Assembly (NCBI GenBank): GCA_944386545.1
Contig: CALXBK010000001.1
Span: 1-64,000, forward strand
DNA from: an uncultured Ruminiclostridium sp.
GTDB lineage: Bacteria; Bacillota; Clostridia; Oscillospirales; Ruminococcaceae
Direction of reading: 5' to 3'
DNA length: 64,000 bases
In this document: in pieces, positions 53,182 to 62,904 of the stretch
Numbering within the stretch: position 1 is the stretch's first letter
Layout of the letters: the number at the start of each line of letters is the position of its first letter
Notes under the pieces: model-generated
Databases searched by the model: none
Seen by the model: only the letters and a program-made list of their open reading frames with translations
Told to the model about the DNA's origin: nothing
Position numbers and translations under genes: made by a program

Positions 53182-56100
53182 GTGGCAACCACGCACAACA
53201 GGATTAAAAGAACATTAGCGGGCATATTATCCGCAACGGCTCTTTTATCTTCAGCATCCCTTACATCGACCGCAGTAAGCGCGGATGAAGCGGAAGCTTT
53301 GGCAAAGCAGTCCGACGGCGCATCGGACAGCTCCGTCAGCGAAATCGAGATAACAGGTATCAAGGGCAAATACGGTACCTATTATAACGATTATCTTGAG
53401 CAGGGAGTAGGAAAGCCCGACAAGGAAACGACGATTTACGCTTCCGACTTTGTATCGGGCACAATAAACGGCACGGCTATCACAAATCCCTCTGCGGGCG
53501 GCGAGGGTGAAGCCTCCGAGGTTGTATCCGACGCACTTGAGATTATCGGCGTAAGCGGAAACGACGGCTACAACGGTCTTAAAGACTTCCTCAAAGACAA
53601 CACCGAGCTTGAAACCGACCATTACACCACGCTCAAGTGGAAAAATGACAAGCTCACCCTTACATACGAGTTTACCGTCGAGGAAACCGGTCTTTACAAT
53701 CTTGAAGCTATCTACTATCCTATTTCGGGAAGCGAAAGCAAGAACACTGTGCTTGACATCGCTCTGAAGATAGACGGCGAATATCCTTTCACCGCTACCA
53801 AGGAGCTTGAGCTTGACCGTTACTGGCAGGACGAGTCCGAGATAGTAAGAGACAGCAAGGACAACGACCTGCGTCCCGGACAGGTAACCTACGACTGCTG
53901 GATAAAATATCCGATAAAGGATAAGGAAGGTCTTTACAACGATCCTTACTTCTTCTATCTTGAAAAGGGCAAGCACACAATGACGATTGAGGGTATCAGA
54001 ACCTATGCGGTTTTCCACTCCTTTACCTTCAAGAATTACGATGAGCTTCCCAGCTACAACGACATAAAGCCCACCGAGGACGAGATAAACAACACTCCCG
54101 CACTCAGCGCAAAGAATGAGGAGCTGGGCAGCAACACAATCTTCCTTCAGGCAGAGCAGCCCTTTATGAAAACTGCCTCTACGCTTTATGCGACGTATGA
54201 CAGAACAACCTACATGACAAATCCCAATCACCCGACCAAGCAAAGGTACAACACCATAGGTCAGGCGACATGGAATAAGTCCACACAGGCAATCACTTAC
54301 AAGTTCAAGGTTGAAAACGACGGTTATTACCGCTTCAACTTCAAGGCACGCCAGAATCAGATGAGAGGCTTCTTCTCCAACAGAAGAATGTATATTGACG
54401 GCGCAGTTCCCTGCAAGGAGCTTGACTGCATACAGTTCATGTACTCTCACGACTGGCAGTGCATTACTCCCAAGGACGGCGAGGGCAACGACATTTATCT
54501 TTACCTCACCGCGGGCGAGGAGCATACTCTGACGCTTGAAGCAGTGCCCGGTTCAATAGGCGAGGTTATGCAGCGTCTTGACAACCTCGTGCTTGAGCTT
54601 AACCAGTATTACAGAAGAATACTGATGATCACCGGCCCCGAGCCTGATGAGTTCAACGATTACTTTGTAGAAAAGAAAATTCCCGACATTATTCCCGCAT
54701 TCCAGAGAATTGTAGAAAGCCTGCGCGCAGAGAAGGACGGCATTGAAAAGCTCACCAAGAAGGGCTCTGAGGCCGCCGCACTCGAAACCATGGCAATCTA
54801 TCTTGAAAGATGTATAGAAAAGCCGGTTGATATTCCGATTATGGCAAGCAGTATCAAGGACAGCATTTCCTCGGTATCCGCGTGGATGCGCGATTACAGA
54901 GGACAGCCGCTTGAGCTTGACTACATCGAAATCGCAACGGTACACGAGAGCTTCAGCGCTCCCGGCGGCAACTTCTTCAGCGAGCTGCTGTTCGGCTTCA
55001 ACGCGTTTATAGGCTCTTTCTTCGAGGACTACACCGTGCTTTCAGACACCAGTGCAACCTCGCTTGACGTCTGGGTATCGCTCGCACGTGACCAGGCAAC
55101 GGTAGTCAAGAACCTTGTTGACAACAAGTTCAACTCAAACCCCGACTACAACGGTACGCAGGCTTCCATAAACCTTGTGCAGGGTTCTATTCTCGAAGCG
55201 ACTTTAGCGGGCAAAGGACCTGAAATCGCGCTTTTCATCGGCGGCGACTTCCCCATTCAGCTTGCGGCAAGAGGACTTCTTGTGGATTTGACAAAATTCG
55301 AGGATTATGAATCCGTAACGGAGCGCTTTGCGGAGGACGCAATGACGCTGTACGAATACAACGATGGCAGCTCGACGGGTGTATACGGACTTCCCGTATC
55401 GCAGAACTTCCCGATGCTGTTCTACCGCACGGACGTACTTGAGGAGCTCGGCTTCGACGGGCCTCCGAAAACATGGGATGAGCTTACCGAAATGCTCCCC
55501 ACACTGCAAAGAAAATACCTTGACGTAGGTCTTATCCTGCCGCAGAACATTTCCTCCAACACCTTTGACGCGGGCAACACCTTTATTATGCTCGTGCTTC
55601 AGACGGGACAGGACATCTACAATGAGGATCTTTACACTACCGATTACAGCAGCATAAAGACCTCCGACATAAAGAACCTCAACCTTACCAACTTTATGAC
55701 GCAGGATTCAATCGAGGCGTTTGAGAGATGGACAAAGTTCTACACGGTATTCAGCTTTGATCAGACCTACGACGCATTCTCCCGTTTCAGAACAGGCGAA
55801 ATGCCGCTTGTAGTACAGAACTATGTATTCTATAACCAGCTTTCCGTTGCGGCTCCCGAAATCAAGGGCCTTTGGGACTTCACCCTCGTCCCCGGAACAA
55901 TGCAGGAGGACGGAACGGTAAATCACGCGGCTAACTCCGCAGGAAGCGGTGCGGTTATCTTTAACAAGGTTTCCAATCAGTCCGCCGCATGGGAGTTTGT
56001 AAAGTGGTTTACAAGCACCGAAATTCAGGTTGACTACGGTAAACAGATCGAAGCCCTCATGGGACCGATGGGACGTTTTGACACGGCTAACACCGAAGCG

Positions 56101-56334
56101 CTCAAGCAGCTGCCCTGGTCTACCTCGGACTACGAGAAGATAGCACAGCAGATGAGCTATCTTAAAGAAGTGCCGATAATTCCCGCATCATACGCAGTTA
56201 CAAGACATATAAACAACGCATTCAGAATGGTTGTAAACGATGCGGACAATCCGAGATACACACTTATGAGCTACAACGACCAGATTAAGTCGGAAATTGT
56301 AAGAAAGTATCAGGAGCTTTCCGGCATGAAATAA
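53182..56334 (+). CDS. Giant extracellular solute-binding protein with two N-terminal binding modules
   Basis: 1050 residues from the GTG at 53182, spaced 9-10 bases from GAAAGGTGG; the GTG at 53170 lies too close to its site. A Sec signal (residues about 1-35, ending STAVSADEA) has no lipobox. Two beta-rich modules follow (about 90-285 and 318-470, the second starting IFLQAEQPF, CBM35-like), then a helical linker. The family 1 solute-binding fold starts near residue 580 (GSILEATLAGKGPEIALFIG, GVYGLPVSQNFPMLFYRTDV, AWEFVKWFTSTEIQVDYGK). It should deliver a sugar or oligosaccharide to the permeases encoded next. How it stays on the cell is unclear. Confidence 0.88.
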   Translation: MATTHNRIKRTLAGILSATALLSSASLTSTAVSADEAEALAKQSDGASDSSVSEIEITGIKGKYGTYYNDYLEQGVGKPDKETTIYASDFVSGTINGTAITNPSAGGEGEASEVVSDALEIIGVSGNDGYNGLKDFLKDNTELETDHYTTLKWKNDKLTLTYEFTVEETGLYNLEAIYYPISGSESKNTVLDIALKIDGEYPFTATKELELDRYWQDESEIVRDSKDNDLRPGQVTYDCWIKYPIKDKEGLYNDPYFFYLEKGKHTMTIEGIRTYAVFHSFTFKNYDELPSYNDIKPTEDEINNTPALSAKNEELGSNTIFLQAEQPFMKTASTLYATYDRTTYMTNPNHPTKQRYNTIGQATWNKSTQAITYKFKVENDGYYRFNFKARQNQMRGFFSNRRMYIDGAVPCKELDCIQFMYSHDWQCITPKDGEGNDIYLYLTAGEEHTLTLEAVPGSIGEVMQRLDNLVLELNQYYRRILMITGPEPDEFNDYFVEKKIPDIIPAFQRIVESLRAEKDGIEKLTKKGSEAAALETMAIYLERCIEKPVDIPIMASSIKDSISSVSAWMRDYRGQPLELDYIEIATVHESFSAPGGNFFSELLFGFNAFIGSFFEDYTVLSDTSATSLDVWVSLARDQATVVKNLVDNKFNSNPDYNGTQASINLVQGSILEATLAGKGPEIALFIGGDFPIQLAARGLLVDLTKFEDYESVTERFAEDAMTLYEYNDGSSTGVYGLPVSQNFPMLFYRTDVLEELGFDGPPKTWDELTEMLPTLQRKYLDVGLILPQNISSNTFDAGNTFIMLVLQTGQDIYNEDLYTTDYSSIKTSDIKNLNLTNFMTQDSIEAFERWTKFYTVFSFDQTYDAFSRFRTGEMPLVVQNYVFYNQLSVAAPEIKGLWDFTLVPGTMQEDGTVNHAANSAGSGAVIFNKVSNQSAAWEFVKWFTSTEIQVDYGKQIEALMGPMGRFDTANTEALKQLPWSTSDYEKIAQQMSYLKEVPIIPASYAVTRHINNAFRMVVNDADNPRYTLMSYNDQIKSEIVRKYQELSGMK

Positions 56335-56398
56335 CTGATTTATAGGAAGGACGGGGGTACGCCCCCGCGCTCCGTAAAATTAAGAGGAGGTTATCGGT

Positions 56399-57334
56399 TT
56401 GTTTACAAGGCAAAAATCGCAGTATATCGAAGACAGCAAGGTAAGATATACACTGCGTGAAATGAAAAAGAACGCCAGCGTTTACGTTCTGCTTGCGCCC
56501 TATTTCATACTATTTACGATTTTTACAATCATCCCCGTTTTGCTTTCACTGCCTATGGGCTTTACCAACTTCAACATGGTACAGTTCCCTCAGTTTGTCG
56601 GACTCAGCAACTTCTATTCGCTGTTCCTTGAGGATGAGGTTTTCTTAAAAGCAATTCAGAATACGCTGGTCTTTGCGATAATCACGGGCCCGCTGAGCTA
56701 CATACTCTGCTTTATTCTTGCGTGGCTTATCAACGAGATGCCCCGTGCGCTCAAGACGGTATTCACATTCATTTTCTACGCTCCTACCCTTGCAGGTAAC
56801 ATCTATACCACCTGGCAGCTCATTTTCTCGGGCGATACCTACGGTATAGCAAACTCCTACCTGCTGGATCTCGGAATAATCAACAGCGCACGCCAGTGGC
56901 TGACCGACGCTAATTACATCATGGGCGTCGTTATTGTAGTTCAGCTGTGGATGTCGCTTGGTGCGGGCTTCCTTGCGCTTCGTGCGGGACTTCAGGGCAT
57001 CCCTAAGGACAGATACGAGGCAGGCGCTATCGAGGGTATCAAGAACCGTACTCAGCAGCTGCTGCTCGTTACCGTTCCCGCAATGGGTCCTCAGCTTCTG
57101 TTCGCAGCTGTTATGCAGATTACGGCGTCCTTTACCGCAGGTGATGTCGGCAGGTTTCTTACCGCATTCCCGTCAACGGACTACGCCGCACATACAATCA
57201 TGACTCACGCCTATGACTACGGCTCAATCCGTTACGAAATGGGCTATTCGTCCGCAATATGCTTTGTACTGTTTGTAGTAATGCTGCTTGCCAACTGGGG
57301 CATCAAAAAGCTCCTGGGCAAGTACCTTGATTAA
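56399..57334 (+). CDS. Sugar ABC permease, MalF type
   Basis: 311 residues, TTG start at 56399 after AAGAGGAGG. Six membrane helices, the first at about 30-52 (VLLAPYFILFTIFTIIPVLL). The cytoplasmic EAA-type loop is YEAGAIEGIKNRTQQLLLVTVPAMGP, where the second A of EAA is Gly. It couples to an ATPase through this loop. It pairs with the MalG-type permease 46 bases downstream. Confidence 0.92.
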   Translation: MFTRQKSQYIEDSKVRYTLREMKKNASVYVLLAPYFILFTIFTIIPVLLSLPMGFTNFNMVQFPQFVGLSNFYSLFLEDEVFLKAIQNTLVFAIITGPLSYILCFILAWLINEMPRALKTVFTFIFYAPTLAGNIYTTWQLIFSGDTYGIANSYLLDLGIINSARQWLTDANYIMGVVIVVQLWMSLGAGFLALRAGLQGIPKDRYEAGAIEGIKNRTQQLLLVTVPAMGPQLLFAAVMQITASFTAGDVGRFLTAFPSTDYAAHTIMTHAYDYGSIRYEMGYSSAICFVLFVVMLLANWGIKKLLGKYLD

Positions 57335-57380
57335 CCGGAGGATTGCACGATGTATTTTTCTCTGAGAAAGGAAGGAAGTT

Positions 57381-58244
57381 ATGAAAATAACTAAAAAGGG
57401 AAGAAAAAGACACGGCGGTTCTCTGGGCGGAGATATTGCGATATTCATACTGCTTGGATTACTCGGCTTATTCATGCTCTTCCCGATTTACCTGTCGGTA
57501 ATTCAGTCACTGAAGCCCGTTGAGGAGCTGTTCCTCTTCCCGCCGAGAATGTATGTAACAAATATCACGGACCAGAACTTCTCCGACCTGCTCGCAACAG
57601 CGTCGAACATGTGGGTGCCGTTCTCAAGATACGTATTTAACTCGGTATTTGTAGCGGTTGTAGTTACCGTTACACAGCTTTTGTTCTCCTCTTCGGCGGC
57701 TTATGCGCTGTCGAAGGCGAAGTTCCCCGGACAAAAGGCGCTCAACAAGATTATTGAGGTTGCCCTTCTGTTCACCTCCACCGTTCTGTACATCATGCAG
57801 TACATGGTAATGGCTACTATGGGCATGATTGATACATACTTTGCTATTATCCTGCCTTACATCGCAACTCCTATGGGACTGTTCCTCATGCGTCAGTTCA
57901 TGGGACAGCTTCCCGACAGTATGATAGAGGCGGCAAAGCTGGACGGTGCAAACCACATCAGAATCTGCTGGCAGGTGGTAATGCCCAACGTAAAGCCCGC
58001 ATGGCTTACGCTTCTTATCTTCGCGTTCCAGGGCGCATGGCAGATTACAGGTTACTCCTTCATTTATAACGAGGCATTAAAACCTATTCCGACCGTAATG
58101 CAGCAGATTAGCGCTGCGGGTATTGCGCGTGCCGGCGTTGCGGCGGCGGCAGTAGTTATCACGATGCTGCCTCCTATGATAGTATTCATATTCTGTCAGA
58201 GCAGCGTTATGGAAACAATGGCGCACAGCGGTCTTAAGGATTGA
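57381..58244 (+). CDS. Sugar ABC permease, MalG type
   Basis: 287 residues; GAAAGGAAGG precedes ATG 57381. Six helices; the EAA loop is IEAAKLDGANHIRICWQVVMPNVKP. An early LKPVEELFLFPPRM segment is typical of MalG-like proteins. Together with the preceding gene it forms the membrane channel for the solute delivered by the large binding protein. Confidence 0.92.
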   Translation: MKITKKGRKRHGGSLGGDIAIFILLGLLGLFMLFPIYLSVIQSLKPVEELFLFPPRMYVTNITDQNFSDLLATASNMWVPFSRYVFNSVFVAVVVTVTQLLFSSSAAYALSKAKFPGQKALNKIIEVALLFTSTVLYIMQYMVMATMGMIDTYFAIILPYIATPMGLFLMRQFMGQLPDSMIEAAKLDGANHIRICWQVVMPNVKPAWLTLLIFAFQGAWQITGYSFIYNEALKPIPTVMQQISAAGIARAGVAAAAVVITMLPPMIVFIFCQSSVMETMAHSGLKD

Positions 58245-58277
58245 TATTTGATAAATTTTACAGAAAGGATGATTTTA

Positions 58278-59879
58278 GTGCCAAAGATGAAGAAAATCGC
58301 CACTTATGCCGTTTCGGCGGTGCTGGCGTTTTCCGCGCTGTGCACATCTGCCTTTGCAGACCAGCCGTATGACGGTTACAATTACGACTGGTGGGGCGAT
58401 CCGGTTCCCTCACAGGCAGGATATGTTGTTGACCGTGTTATAACCGGGCTTGAATTCGGCACGGGAACGAGATACAATACAGATACACAGCTTGAGGAAA
58501 TCTCCGCACAAGAGGGCGAGGAAATACCCAAGACTCAGGAAGTCAGCGCGCTCAGCGAGCCCTCCGATCTGTTCATTGACGAAGAGACAAAGGATTTGTA
58601 CGTTGTTGATACAAAGAACGACCGTATTCTTGTAACTGATGTAAATTTTGAGAAGCCCACGGTTATAATGGATTACTTCTACAATCCCGAAACAAAGGAA
58701 TACGAAACGCTTAACAACCCGCACGGCATTTTTGTTCGTCACGTTGATGACGCAGAAAACGAAAACGAGTCCAAAATGATTTACATTGCGGATTATGACA
58801 ATAACCGTGTGCTGGGCGTATATGCCGACGGAACGGTGTTCCAGATATTCACGAAGCCTCCCGCCGAATTCTACGATGAGGAAACCACATTCCAGCCCAA
58901 TAAGGTTGTAGTCGATGTTGCGGGCAACGTTTACGTAAACATCCTGTCCACCACTCAGGGCGCGGTCATGTTTGCTCCCGACGGCTCTTTCAGCAGCTAT
59001 TTCGGCGCAAACCGTGTAGAGCAGACTGCACAGGCTCTTGCGAACAAGTTCTGGAAAACGATACTTGACCGTGAGGCGGCAGCAAGCTTTATACAGGCTG
59101 TCCCCATGGAATTCTCAAACTTTGATATTGACGATGAGGGCTTTATCTACACCGTAACGGAATCCAAGAGTGCGACCACCGACGTGTTCAAGAAGATGAA
59201 CCCCGCAGGTGAAAACGTACTTATCAACCTCGGATATTCGGACTATATTTACGGCGATATGGCAAGCTACTACTACTTAGGCGTTACCTATGGCTCTCAG
59301 ATAAATGATGTTGACGTCGACGAAAACGGAACGATAAGACTTCTTGACTACGCAAACGGACGTATATTCGAGTATACAAACGAATGCGACCTGCTGTTCA
59401 TCTACGGCGGCAAGGGCAACCAGAAGGGCTTGTTCGGCGACAAAGTAACTGCAATTGAGTCCTACGGCGACGTTGTGTATGTATGCGACAGCCTCAAGGC
59501 TTCGATAACCACCTTCAAGCGCACCGAGTTCGGCGACATCGTTCACGAGGCTATGGCGCTTTACAGCGAGGGTAAGTACGAGGAGGCAAGAGAGCCCTGG
59601 AACGAGGTGCTTACAAGAGACTCCAACTACTGGTTTGCATACATAGGTCTCGGTCAGGCAGAGCTTTCAATGGGTAACTACGAGCAGGCTATGGATTATT
59701 TCTACCGCAACAGCAGAGGCGGCTATAACAGAGCCTTTAAGCAGTACAGAATGCAGTTCATAAGAGATAACTTCAACATATTCATTGTAATCATTCTTGT
59801 TGCGATTATTGCTCTTATTGTACTCGGAAAGGTGCGCAAGCACTTTAAGAAAAAAAGAAAAGCGGGAGGTAAAGGCTGA
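58278..59879 (+). CDS. NHL-repeat and TPR membrane protein
   Basis: 533 residues from the GTG at 58278 (AGAAAGGATG about 7 bases upstream). After a signal peptide (to about residue 28, SAFA-DQ), a beta-propeller of NHL-type blades follows: PSDLFIDEETKDLYVVDTKN, NPHGIFVR, IYIADYDNNRVLGVYADG, NKVVVDVAGNVYVN, VDVDENGTIRLLDYANGRIFEY. A TPR-like pair lies at about 425-480 (EAMALYSEGKYEEAREPWNEV, YIGLGQAELSMGNYEQAMDYF), then one membrane helix and a Lys-rich cytosolic tail. It probably scaffolds or senses surface glycans for the transporter. It overlaps the YIP1 gene by one base. Confidence 0.85.
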   Translation: MPKMKKIATYAVSAVLAFSALCTSAFADQPYDGYNYDWWGDPVPSQAGYVVDRVITGLEFGTGTRYNTDTQLEEISAQEGEEIPKTQEVSALSEPSDLFIDEETKDLYVVDTKNDRILVTDVNFEKPTVIMDYFYNPETKEYETLNNPHGIFVRHVDDAENENESKMIYIADYDNNRVLGVYADGTVFQIFTKPPAEFYDEETTFQPNKVVVDVAGNVYVNILSTTQGAVMFAPDGSFSSYFGANRVEQTAQALANKFWKTILDREAAASFIQAVPMEFSNFDIDDEGFIYTVTESKSATTDVFKKMNPAGENVLINLGYSDYIYGDMASYYYLGVTYGSQINDVDVDENGTIRLLDYANGRIFEYTNECDLLFIYGGKGNQKGLFGDKVTAIESYGDVVYVCDSLKASITTFKRTEFGDIVHEAMALYSEGKYEEAREPWNEVLTRDSNYWFAYIGLGQAELSMGNYEQAMDYFYRNSRGGYNRAFKQYRMQFIRDNFNIFIVIILVAIIALIVLGKVRKHFKKKRKAGGKG

Positions 59880-60517
59880 TGAGATTTGATTTGGATTTGC
59901 CCGCTTGGAAGTGGCCTTTCTATGTTGCAAGGCACCCCTTTGAGGGCTTTGAGGATTTACGCTGGAAGAAGGCGTACAACACAAAGGTGGCAATGGTTAT
60001 CGTACTGTGCTTTTTTATCATTACGGTATGCCAGCAGGTTATGACAGGCTTCCTGTTCAACACAAGCTATGTCAAGGTATTCAACATCGTACCTCTTTTG
60101 GTACAGACGGTAATACTCTTCTTTACATGGGTAATAGGCAACTGGTCGCTGTGTACGCTGTTCAACGGCGAAGGCTCGATGAAGGCTATATGCTCCGTCA
60201 GCGCCTATGCTCTCGTACCCTATCTTATCACACAGATAGTGGTAATAATCGCAAGTAACGTACTGCTCAGAAGCGAAGCAGCATTCATTATGTTCTTCCA
60301 GTACTTAGGTATTCTCTGGAGCACTGTGCTTATGATTTCGGGTATTAAGACCGTACATCAGTACACCGTCCCCAAAACCCTTATCGCAATGCTCTTTACC
60401 GTTGCGGCAATGGTTGTAATACTCTTTTTACTGGTTCTGCTGCTCAGCTTGTTCCAGCAGGTGTACGTTTTCGGTTTCTCAATCTACACCGAGTTAATGT
60501 ATCGGTTCAGTATTTAG
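59879..60517 (+). CDS. YIP1-family membrane protein
   Basis: 212 residues; the ATG overlaps the preceding stop (TGATG) with GGGAGG upstream. Five hydrophobic helices from about residue 38 on, and the N-terminal motif RHPFEGFEDLRWKKAYN typical of bacterial YIP1 proteins next to sugar transporters. Function unknown. Tight coupling to the NHL and DUF5696 genes suggests a shared complex. Confidence 0.82.
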   Translation: MRFDLDLPAWKWPFYVARHPFEGFEDLRWKKAYNTKVAMVIVLCFFIITVCQQVMTGFLFNTSYVKVFNIVPLLVQTVILFFTWVIGNWSLCTLFNGEGSMKAICSVSAYALVPYLITQIVVIIASNVLLRSEAAFIMFFQYLGILWSTVLMISGIKTVHQYTVPKTLIAMLFTVAAMVVILFLLVLLLSLFQQVYVFGFSIYTELMYRFSI

Positions 60518-60531
60518 CGGAGGTTTGATTG

Positions 60532-62904
60532 ATGGTTAGAATTAAAAATAAAATCCTGGCGATCCTGCTTACAGCCGCTATGCTTCTGTCAATGAGCTCG
60601 GTTGTTGCCTGGTCGGATGAGCCTGTCACCGATCAGAATGATGCGCAGATAGGTCAGACCGAGGACGAAACACCCGAAGAGGATAGCTCTGAAGGCGAAG
60701 AGAGCGATGGTCAAGACAGCGAGGATGAGGAAGAGGTTGTAAAGCTTACCGACTCAGAAGGTCTTGCCAAGATGCGTAAGGTAGCAGAAAACGATAGCTT
60801 CAAGCTCTTCTTCAACGATGAAACTACAATATTTGCAGTTCAGTCAAAGGCTGACGATTATGTATGGTGGAGCTCGCCTCTCAACGGTGACAACGATCCC
60901 GGCGCAAAGAGCGCGCTCAAGAAGAACATGGCGTCTCCTTTCTATATCAACTACGGCGATATTTCTACGCACACCGCTCAGAAGCTCAATGCTTATGACG
61001 GTTCTATCAAGGACGGAAGTTTCACCGTACAGGATATTGAAAACGGCGTCAGAGTGGATTACACCCTCTCTAAGATTGAGGCGACAATCCCAATGACAAT
61101 CACCCTCGAAAAGGATAACGTAAACGTATCAATTCTTACCGAGGAAATAAAGGAAGCAGAGTCCACCGAAAACTCAGGACTTGTAATCCTTGACATTACG
61201 CTTATGCAGTATTTCGGCGCAGGCACGACTGAGGATACCGGTTATATGGTAGTACCCGACGGCTCAGGTGCGATAATCAACTTCAACAACAGGCGTTATA
61301 ACGCACAGGAATACACCAACCAGGTTTACGGCAGGGATACCTCCGTCGGACTTCTCAAGCGTCCTTATAAGACCGAACAGGTTTACCTTCCCGTAATAGG
61401 AAACGTAATTGAAACAGGCGATACAGACCACGGCTTTATGGCAATTGCCGAGTCCGGAGAAACCTGTGCGTCCGTAAATGCGGTAGTAAGCCAGCAGGGC
61501 AGCAACAAGACCTCGTACAACACAACTTGGTTCTCTTTCAAATTAAGAACTGAGGATACCTACTACATGGGCACCCGCAGACTTCAGGTATACGAGGGCG
61601 GCAAGATAAAGCAGCCCACCCTTTCGGTAGGCTTCTATCCCATGAGCGAAAAGGACCTTTCCTATGTTGACATCGCGACAAGCTACCGTGATTACCTTAT
61701 AGAAGAGAAGGGCTTTACGGACAAGTCGGACGATATCAAGTCAAGCTACTATCTTGACCTTTACGGCGGAACGGTAAAGGCTCAGTCTGTTGCAGGCTTC
61801 CCTATTGATCTGGAAACTCCAGCTACCACATATGAGCAGGCACAGGAAATTATCAGCAGGCTCAACGAGCTGGGTGTTGACGACATTGTAGTAAACTACA
61901 ATGAATTCAACGGCGCGGGAATAAACGGTCTTATCACCGCGTCCCCCGATTATTCCGGCACGCTCGGCGGTGCATCGGCATACAAGTCGCTTTCCGAATA
62001 TATAAACAGCATAGGCGGTAAGCTCTTCGCAAGCTTCGGCATTACCTTCATGAAGGACAGCGGAAACGGCTACTCATACACGCTCAACGCAAGCAAAGCG
62101 GCTACAAAGGCTTACGCTACCACCAACAACTGGGATTTGGCGTTCGGTATACCTCACCAGGTAAGACTTGTTACAAGGACAACGCTCTCTCCTTTCTACT
62201 GGGAGGATCTTTTCAGAAAGATTGACGAGTCCTTTACAGCTGAAAATCTTAAGACAATTTCGCTCAGCGACGCTACAACGCTTCTTTACAGCGATTTCAG
62301 CCGCGGCGACTATACAAGACACGACGCAATGACGGAGCTTGTTAACGGTTATAAGAGACTTAAGGCATCGGGCTTCACGCTTCTTGCAGACGGTGCAAAC
62401 GCTTATGCGCTTCCGTATGTTGACTATGTGACCAACGTGCCCGTATCTTCAAGCAACTTCGACCTGTTTGACTACGACGTTCCGTTCTATGAAATCGTGC
62501 TTCACGGTTATGTACCTTATACAACGAAGGCCGTAAACGCAAGCGCAAATGCGAGCGATACAATTATCCTCGCACTTTCAACCGCAACTCCCATTCACTA
62601 TGATATGATGTATGCGGATCCTAACGACTTTACAGACAGCGATTACGATACGCTGTTCTACTCAAACTACAAGGGCTGGCTTGAGCCTTCGGCGGCTGTT
62701 TACAAGCTGTACAAGGAACACCTTTCCGAGTTCTCCAGCCTTGAAATTGTAGGTCACGAGAGAATTTCAGCTGACATACAGGAAACCGAGTTCGAGGGCG
62801 GAAAGACCATCCGTGTAGATACGAGAAACATGACGCTTATCGTCAACGGCAAGGAAATCGACCTTGCACAATATGGATTGAAGGGAGATGCAGCGGATGA
62901 ATAA
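60532..62904 (+). CDS. Secreted DUF5696 protein
   Basis: 790 residues from ATG 60532 (GGAGG 9 bases upstream; the TTG at 60529 is less well placed). The signal peptide ends near residue 27, followed by a very acidic Ser/Glu/Asp linker (about 30-75). The domain then begins with ENDSFKLFFNDETTIFAVQSKADDYVWWSSPL, a start characteristic of DUF5696 proteins. Later blocks include GYMVVPDGSGAIINFNN and an alpha/beta barrel-like region (GVDDIVVNYNEFNG, LFASFGITFM, ADGANAYALPYVDYV). The overall layout recalls glycoside hydrolases of the beta-barrel class. The catalytic acids are not identified. It overlaps the next gene by 8 bases. Confidence 0.8.
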   Translation: MVRIKNKILAILLTAAMLLSMSSVVAWSDEPVTDQNDAQIGQTEDETPEEDSSEGEESDGQDSEDEEEVVKLTDSEGLAKMRKVAENDSFKLFFNDETTIFAVQSKADDYVWWSSPLNGDNDPGAKSALKKNMASPFYINYGDISTHTAQKLNAYDGSIKDGSFTVQDIENGVRVDYTLSKIEATIPMTITLEKDNVNVSILTEEIKEAESTENSGLVILDITLMQYFGAGTTEDTGYMVVPDGSGAIINFNNRRYNAQEYTNQVYGRDTSVGLLKRPYKTEQVYLPVIGNVIETGDTDHGFMAIAESGETCASVNAVVSQQGSNKTSYNTTWFSFKLRTEDTYYMGTRRLQVYEGGKIKQPTLSVGFYPMSEKDLSYVDIATSYRDYLIEEKGFTDKSDDIKSSYYLDLYGGTVKAQSVAGFPIDLETPATTYEQAQEIISRLNELGVDDIVVNYNEFNGAGINGLITASPDYSGTLGGASAYKSLSEYINSIGGKLFASFGITFMKDSGNGYSYTLNASKAATKAYATTNNWDLAFGIPHQVRLVTRTTLSPFYWEDLFRKIDESFTAENLKTISLSDATTLLYSDFSRGDYTRHDAMTELVNGYKRLKASGFTLLADGANAYALPYVDYVTNVPVSSSNFDLFDYDVPFYEIVLHGYVPYTTKAVNASANASDTIILALSTATPIHYDMMYADPNDFTDSDYDTLFYSNYKGWLEPSAAVYKLYKEHLSEFSSLEIVGHERISADIQETEFEGGKTIRVDTRNMTLIVNGKEIDLAQYGLKGDAADE

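Noticed and set aside
53251..54525. 424-codon minus-strand open frame
   Set aside because: It lies entirely opposite the solute-binding protein gene, has no start signal and no family resemblance; codon structure belongs to the plus strand.
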